Positions 58,650 to 64,000 of a stretch of 64,000 nt of DNA are shown here, piece after piece. A program made the position numbers and the translations under genes. Source of the DNA: Heterohyrax brucei (Eukaryota > Chordata > Mammalia > Hyracoidea > Procaviidae); the NCBI GenBank assembly GCA_028571685.1, contig CM053143.1:158094329-158158328 (forward strand), read 5' to 3'. Within the stretch, counting starts at the first letter, position 1. Each line of letters opens with the position of its first letter. Below the pieces are notes generated by a model. That model was not told the DNA's origin, made no database searches, and saw nothing but the letters and a program-made list of their open reading frames with translations.

Positions 58650-58810
58650 AAGGAAACACTGGTGGTGTAGTGGTTAAGCGCTGCAGCTGCTAACCATAGG
58701 TGAACAGTTCAAATCCACCAGGCACTCCTAGGAAACTCTAAGGGCATTTCTTCTGTGTCCTATATGATCATCATGAGTCAGAATCAGCTTGATGGCAATG
58801 GATTTGGCGG
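58650..58810 (+). repeat. AfroSINE, well preserved
   Basis: 'ggaaacactggtggtgtag', 'tggttaagcgctgcagctg', 'cagttcaaatccaccagg', tail 'catgagtcagaatcagc'. Clear A and B box regions. Confidence 0.92.
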
Positions 58811-58842
58811 TTATTAGGAATAAACTCCTTGTGAGACACTAT

Positions 58843-58998
58843 GTACTGTGAATGTCTTTACATTTCTATGAAGTAAGTTACATTGATATCCCATCTTCAT
58901 GTTACAATGAGTCACTTAGAGAGATAAGGTGGGAAGGTCTGATTTTGGAGCCAAGATAAAAATTCTGGCAGTCTAACTCTGAAGTTTTTACTCTTGTT
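58843..58998 (-). repeat. MIR
   Basis: 'catttctatgaagtaag', 'gatatcccatcttcatg', 'attttggagccaag' and 'gcagtctaactctgaag' fit a reverse-complement MIR over most of its length. Confidence 0.65.
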
Positions 58999-59136
58999 TT
59001 TCTAGTCTGCCACTCATGGAGTCCCCACAGGACCTCAAAGTGTTTCATAAATAATGGTCATATTTATCACTCGAAAAATTTGACAGTTCTAGCCATCAAT
59101 TCTTCCACTTGCTTATTTATTCAATATATGATCATT

Positions 59137-60229
59137 GATACAGCCAAAGCAGGGCTCAGAGGTCTGTTTATCTCCATAAATGCACACATGTGGAAGGAAG
59201 AAAGAAACCAAATCAAGGAACTAACCCTACAGCTTAAACAAGAGAGAACAACAGAGGAACCCCTCAGGTACCAGAAGAAACCAGATCATAAACATTAGAG
59301 CAGAGATAAATTAATTAGAGCATAGAGAACAACTAAAAAATTGAAAAGACCAAAAGCTGTTTTTTGAAAAGATCAACAAAATTGACAAACTACTGGCTAA
59401 ACTTACTAAAGAAAAACAGGAAAGGAAATAAATAACCAAAATTAGAAACAAGAGGGAATTGTCACAACAGGTCCAACAGAAATCAAAATATCATAACAGA
59501 ATACTATGAAAGGCTGTGTTGTAACAAATTTGAAAACCTAGAGGAAATGGACCAATTCCTTGATTCATACCCTCTACCCAAATGATCACAATGTGAAGCA
59601 GAACAATTTAATAAACCCATCATAAAGGAAGAGATTGAAAATGTCATCCCCAAACTCCCAACCAAAAAAAGCCCGGGCCCAGATGGCCTCAGTGCAGAAT
59701 TCTGTCAAGCTTTTAGAGAAGATTTATCTCCAATACTACTGAGACTATTTCACAGTATAGAAAGGGATGGAGTGCTCCCAAACTCATTCTATGAAGCCTG
59801 CATAACCCTGATACCAAAGCCAGGGAAAGACCCAACCAAAAAGGAGAACTACAGACTGATATCACTCATGAATTTAGATGCATAAATCTTCAACAAAATT
59901 CTTGCCAATAGAATACAACAACATATCAAAATAATAATCCATCATGGCCAAGTTGGATTTGTACCAGGGATGCAAGTCTGGTTCAACATCAGAAAAACAA
60001 TTAATGTGATTAACCACATACATAGCACAAAAGACAAAAATCACCTGATTTTGTCCATTGATGCAGAAAAGGCATTTGATAAAGTCCAACACCCGTTCAT
60101 GCTAAAAACTCTTAGCAAAATAGGCATAGACGGAAAATTGCTCAATGCAATAAGGGCCATTTATACAAAGCCAAGTGCCTACTTCATCCTGAATGGAGAG
60201 AGACTGAAAGACTTCCCCTTGAGAACAGG
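59137..60229 (+). mobile_element. LINE-1 ORF2 fragment, partly near-identical to the 46-53 kb copy
   Basis: 59,137-60,174 matches 49,359-50,392; the only difference I found by eye is a 4-base duplication at about 59,312 (attaatta vs atta). Shared stops ('gaaataaataacc'; the TAA after 'tttagatgca') show it derives from the same defective sequence. Bases 60,175-60,229 are still L1-homologous to 50,393-50,447 but differ at seven positions. Non-L1 sequence lies on both outer sides. No A tail and no target-site duplication seen. The open frame from 59,970 continues past the L1 end by chance. Confidence 0.93.
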
Positions 60230-60319
60230 GTATAATGCCAAACAAGAGCAGATTCTTATGGTCCAGAGCCAAGCCATGACAGCAAGTAGAGTCATACTGT
60301 GGGCGATAAAAAGCCAGAT

Positions 60320-60475
60320 TGACTCTATTACCTACTTCTGTGATCTTCAGTTGGTAACTCCATTCTCCTTTCACCAATTTCTGCGTCTATTATAATCACC
60401 GGTATGTGGGATTAAATGAGTTAATACATATAAGATGCTTACTGCAGAGAATTTCACATAGCACATACTGCCTGT
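60320..60475 (+). repeat. MIR
   Basis: 'ttctgtgatcttcagttgg', 'ccaatttctgcgtct' and especially 'ggattaaatgagttaatac' with following 'catagcacatactgcc' match MIR in the sense orientation. Confidence 0.72.
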
Positions 60476-61713
60476 ACTTCATTTTTGGCAGGGCTTTCAG
60501 GAAGAAAATCACACTGAACTGTTCAAGTGCCCTGGAAAAAGAAGCACAGACTTGCCTGGAGTTAAAGGTGAGAAATTAACCCAGAAAAGCCACCCTATGC
60601 CTGCTGTGAGATAAAACTTTGTATCTTGACTATGATCATAAAACAGAGAACAAGATTTTTTTCTCAGAAAGGAAAAAAATTCTTTAGGAATCCTTAAAGA
60701 ATGGATAACCTTAGACTGACCCACTTCAGATAGGTATTCAATCAAGGTTTGACCTCTCCCTTGGGCCCATATCAGTCTGAAACATTGAGGTTAGGACAAA
60801 GATTGAGAGATAGATAACCACAAGCAACTTCCCATTCTGAAACCCCCTAAATAATAGACCTTTTATACTGGGTTGTAACTCCATCTATTTGTTTTCCTTT
60901 CTTTCTCAGGTTTGCTATTGCATTTATATAAACAACAGCAACAACAACAAAAATAATAAGGAAGAAAAGACAAAATATAAAAATGAAAATGGGTAGACAA
61001 AGCCAAAGCTACTGACACATTACATTTATTCTTTATTTTTGCATGTCCTTTCCATCCTCTAAAGAAATTTAGATCTGTTGACCATGCTCTCTGACCTGAA
61101 GGAATTTTTTATGAGTTCTGTTGCCATCAGTAAGAATACTGATGGATGTGTTTAACATTTCACAAAGACAAGTGAAATGTTAGTAATAAGATACTAGAAA
61201 CTGTCATAGACTATAGGATATAACAAGGAAAAATAAATAATACCATTTCACTCATAACACAATTAGTCCAAGATAGCTGGACATATTTCCAGCCATTTTA
61301 TTTTGTCTTTACTTTTAAAACTTATTAACAGACATAGGCTCCAGACACAGACTCCCATATAAACACTCAAACTGAGGCAGCTTGATAATGTTCAAAATGT
61401 TTAATAAGTGATATAGCCGTTAGTCAGATCTGACTTGACAGCCCTTGTCTGGCTTTATAGTTACATAAATTCATAAACAAACCTATAAGTAAAAATGGAT
61501 TCACTTTGGATTTTGAAATAAACTAACTATACATTACAAAGTACTTAACAAATGACTTAAGTTGTAGTGCAAATTACTCACCAAAGAATTCTAGTATTTT
61601 TTTAATCAGCTATTGATTCACAGAAGTCAGGAGTGTGATTCACTGGTGCAATACAACCATGATACGAGAAGAAACCTGTATTACCCCTCATTTAGACTTC
61701 CCTGTTAAATGGT
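60476..61713. other. 1.2 kb without recognised repeat or gene
   Basis: AT-rich; a 78-codon minus frame at 60,509-60,745 lacks any recognisable feature. Short CAA/AAT simple sequence at 60,930-60,958. Confidence 0.45.
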
Positions 61714-61875
61714 GGGGAAGCCCTGGTGGTTTAGAGGTTAAGAGCTATGTCTGCTAATCAAAAGTTTGGCAGTTCAAATCTGCCAGCCACTTCTTGGAAA
61801 CTCTATGGAGCAGTTCTACTCTGTCTTTTAGGTCCCCATGAGTCAGAAATGGCTTGACAGCACTTGGATTTGGTT
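61714..61875 (+). repeat. AfroSINE, well preserved
   Basis: 'gggaagccctggtggttta', 'ctgctaatcaaaagtttgg', 'cagttcaaatctgccagc', tail 'catgagtcagaaatggc'. Confidence 0.92.
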
Positions 61876-63040
61876 TTCACTTTATTGAACAATGGTCATT
61901 TGACAGAGACATAAGGGTATGATGTCGCTTGCTAATACCTTAGTCTTCCAATCATCCTCTAGGCCTTCAGCCTTCTATCACTATCCTTTGCAATGTGGAT
62001 ACTAGACATATATGATTGTACAATGAGCACTCAAACCAAATGGGGAAGAGGTCAGGCAGAGGAGGACAAGAGAGTCGTGTGGAGACACTCTGAGTGTGGT
62101 TACTGAGACCAGGGTTTGGCCTCTTGACAGTTTCATTTCACTGATGGAGCATAACGTGGTTTTTTGCCTTGCATGGACCAAATCAGAAAATAGTTGGTTC
62201 CACACAGGGCAAAAACAAGGAGAAAGAGAAAGATATGAAACAATATTTACAAAGCAATGACTGAAAGATTAGGTCGACCCTCAAGGGCTCCCATTAAAGC
62301 TAATTCTGCCAGGGCACTCAAGGGGACGGGGGGCTGGTGGTCTCCTGGGAGGCTCCTTGGCAGTACAGAGACAGAAGAAAGTTTCATACCACCAAGATGT
62401 GTGCTGGGGTGTTTCTTCATAATAGGAATTTGAGAGTTTCCCCTCTTAACAACCCTTATCACTAGGAATCAAATGGACACAATTTCTTGACCTCCAATGC
62501 CACTCATCACAAAAAGAGTAGTTTTGAAGCAAGCAAATATTCCTAAACTTATCTCAGGAATTAATGATTTTTGTAAGAATATACCCTACACAACCAGTTT
62601 TCAATGGTCTTTTTTCCCAGCAACCTCTGTAGTGATATGAATTCAGTCAACGCTGGGCATTTCTTTATCTGTGTGTGTTATGCAGGGACGGTGTATATGT
62701 AGGAAGCAAAGAGTGCAAGGGAAGACACAGCAAGTCTTTCCACCTCTGTGAAACTGCAAACAGTTGTGATAACCAGGCCTAACTCCCTTTAACGTACACA
62801 CACACTTTCCCAGGTTCAATGTTCATATACGAGAGGCTGTATTTTATTAAATCATTTTACCACTTACTGCAGTTATTATCATACAGTTTAACTAACAATC
62901 ACTACACAAGTAGTATAGTTAAATATTGTAACCCTTACCATGCTATGTCTATGCAAACAATCCTGTAGGTCTCATATTACATACGTTTTCTTGTGTCTAA
63001 TTGCAGGACTCCCTGTTTGTTTCAATCTTGGATTAATGCT
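61876..63040. other. 1.2 kb, unassigned, locally G-rich
   Basis: No recognised repeat. A G-rich patch at 62,320-62,352 has runs of four and six Gs. 67-71-codon minus-strand frames near 62.0-62.46 kb have no recognisable domain. Confidence 0.45.
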
Positions 63041-63195
63041 CAGATAGCTCTTAGTGGTACAGTGGTTAAGTGTTATGACTACTCAGCAGAAGGTTGGCAG
63101 TTCAAATCCACCAGGCACTCTTTGGAAACTCTATGGTGCAGTTCTGTTGTCTACTGGGTTGCTATGACTCAGAGTCTACTCCAAAGCATGTTTCA
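63041..63195 (+). repeat. AfroSINE
   Basis: 'ggtacagtggttaagtgtt', 'ttggcagttcaaatccacc', 'ctctttggaaactctatgg', tail 'ttgctatgactcagagtc' then a GTTGTT tract. Confidence 0.9.
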
Positions 63196-64000
63196 GATGC
63201 TGTTGTTGTTCTGTTCTGTTTTGGGTAGCCGTTAAGTCATCCCTACTGGCAGTTTTTCTCCATACTCCAATGCAGATTTGTAATTTAAGACAGTGCCATT
63301 GAAGACACTTGCTATTTCCTGCCTTGCACTAGCTTTGTTAGTAGAGTCCATGTTTGACAAAGAAAGGCATAATAATTTTCTTCTTCCAAAATTTTGTCTC
63401 AAGTACTTGAGAACATAGATGTCTAACAGGAGGTGAACAGAATTAACTTTCTTGCCTGGGAACATTTTGCTTAATTTAATTGATTTTCAAAGCTTTTATC
63501 AAGGAGAACATATTTTGCCTGATTACTATTATAGTGATTCTCTTTCCCTTTGGAATCTCATAATAGATTATTCAGTTTATCTTCCTAAGATTTTCATCAT
63601 TGTTTTCTGTATCATCATTTGTTGTTGAATGCTGAAGCATTAAATCTCTCTTTTGGGATTTGTAAGAGTAAAATAATAATCATAGTTTATAATTTTGTTG
63701 TGAGATGTGAGGGAAAAAAGCATAGAATTTCAAAATATGAATTCTAATTTTACTAGCTAATGTTGAGAGTTTAAGCTTATTGGGTTATTAACAATAATTA
63801 AACATATGAATATATCAAATACATATGTTCTAGGACCCAGTAAAATTTTATGTTTGTGGCAAAAATGGATTTTAAATAGCCAGCTTAGAAGTTGTTCGAG
63901 ATTATAGACTATTTTAAACTGAAGAAACTTCCCTAACATAAAAATATAAAATCTTATATGTAAATGCTTAACTTACAAATTGCTTTAAGTCTATAAACAT
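63196..64000. other. Unassigned AT-rich right end
   Basis: No recognised repeat or gene. Frames of 60-77 codons are chance. Confidence 0.45.

Noticed and set aside
59137-60229. Second L1 fragment as an ordinary independent retrotransposition
   Set aside because: It lacks an A tail, is truncated on both sides and shares the defects of the 46-53 kb copy, which ordinary insertion from an active source would not give.
59970-60395. 141-codon frame as a coding gene
   Set aside because: The first part is LINE-1 reverse transcriptase; after about 60,229 it reads through unrelated sequence including a MIR.
62320-62352. G-quadruplex-forming site
   Set aside because: Only two long G runs are present, the others are GG or GGG at uneven spacing; too weak to list as a feature.
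1-64000. CRISPR array, bacterial operons or phage genes
   Set aside because: No regularly spaced short repeats, no dense coding, and clear mammalian SINE/LINE/LTR content throughout.
1-64000. CpG island or host-gene promoter
   Set aside because: CG dinucleotides are sparse across the window and occur mostly in SINE or L1 sequence; no dense cluster was seen.

Overview
The window looks like non-genic, AT-rich nuclear DNA from an afrotherian mammal, most likely a paenungulate (elephant, hyrax or sea-cow lineage). The assignment rests on about two dozen copies of a tRNA-derived SINE whose boxes and body match AfroSINEs, together with many copies of an RTE (BovB-like) LINE whose 3' terminus resembles the SINE tail. 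It is inference from repeat families I recognise, not from a database search. I found no host protein-coding gene, no structural RNA gene and no exon I could support. Nearly every longer open frame is a relic of a transposable element or lies in low-complexity sequence.

Layout. 1-8.6 kb: RTE fragments (1-593, 2.37-4.61, 7.03-8.63 kb), one with an apparently inverted 5' end, plus AfroSINEs including one SINE inside another. 8.63-14.88 kb: a 5'-truncated LINE-1 on the minus strand, split by a mariner element. 15.6-19.06 kb: MLT1/MaLR-like LTR and internal sequence, broken up by a second LTR and an RTE fragment. 19.6-28.5 kb: scattered SINEs, RTE 3' ends, MIR, an LTR nested in an RTE, an unclassified A-rich-tailed unit, and about 1.9 kb of apparently repeat-free sequence. 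28.6-32.05 kb: an old plus-strand LINE-1 cut by SINEs and a composite mariner. 32.1-41.9 kb: RTE ends, four-copy-family LTRs (two only 64 bp apart), a third mariner and repeat-poor stretches. 43.4-54.05 kb: the main structure, an approximately full-length RTE that grew a ~0.3 kb polypurine microsatellite and was then split by a ~7.1 kb full-length but dead LINE-1. 54-64 kb: older repeats, SINEs, an RTE end and a second LINE-1 fragment.

The observation most worth checking is that 59,137-60,174 is almost identical to 49,359-50,392, part of the LINE-1 ORF2 at 46-53 kb, including its inactivating stops. The only difference I found is a 4-base duplication. Identity then drops abruptly at the right-hand side although LINE-1 homology continues about 55 bases further. 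This fits ectopic gene conversion or a very recent duplication, but an assembly chimera must be excluded.

The elements act only as retrotransposon and transposon relics. The RTE machinery probably mobilised the AfroSINEs; LINE-1, MaLR LTRs and mariner elements used one another as landing sites, so the nests give a relative insertion order. I did not find a novel functional system here.
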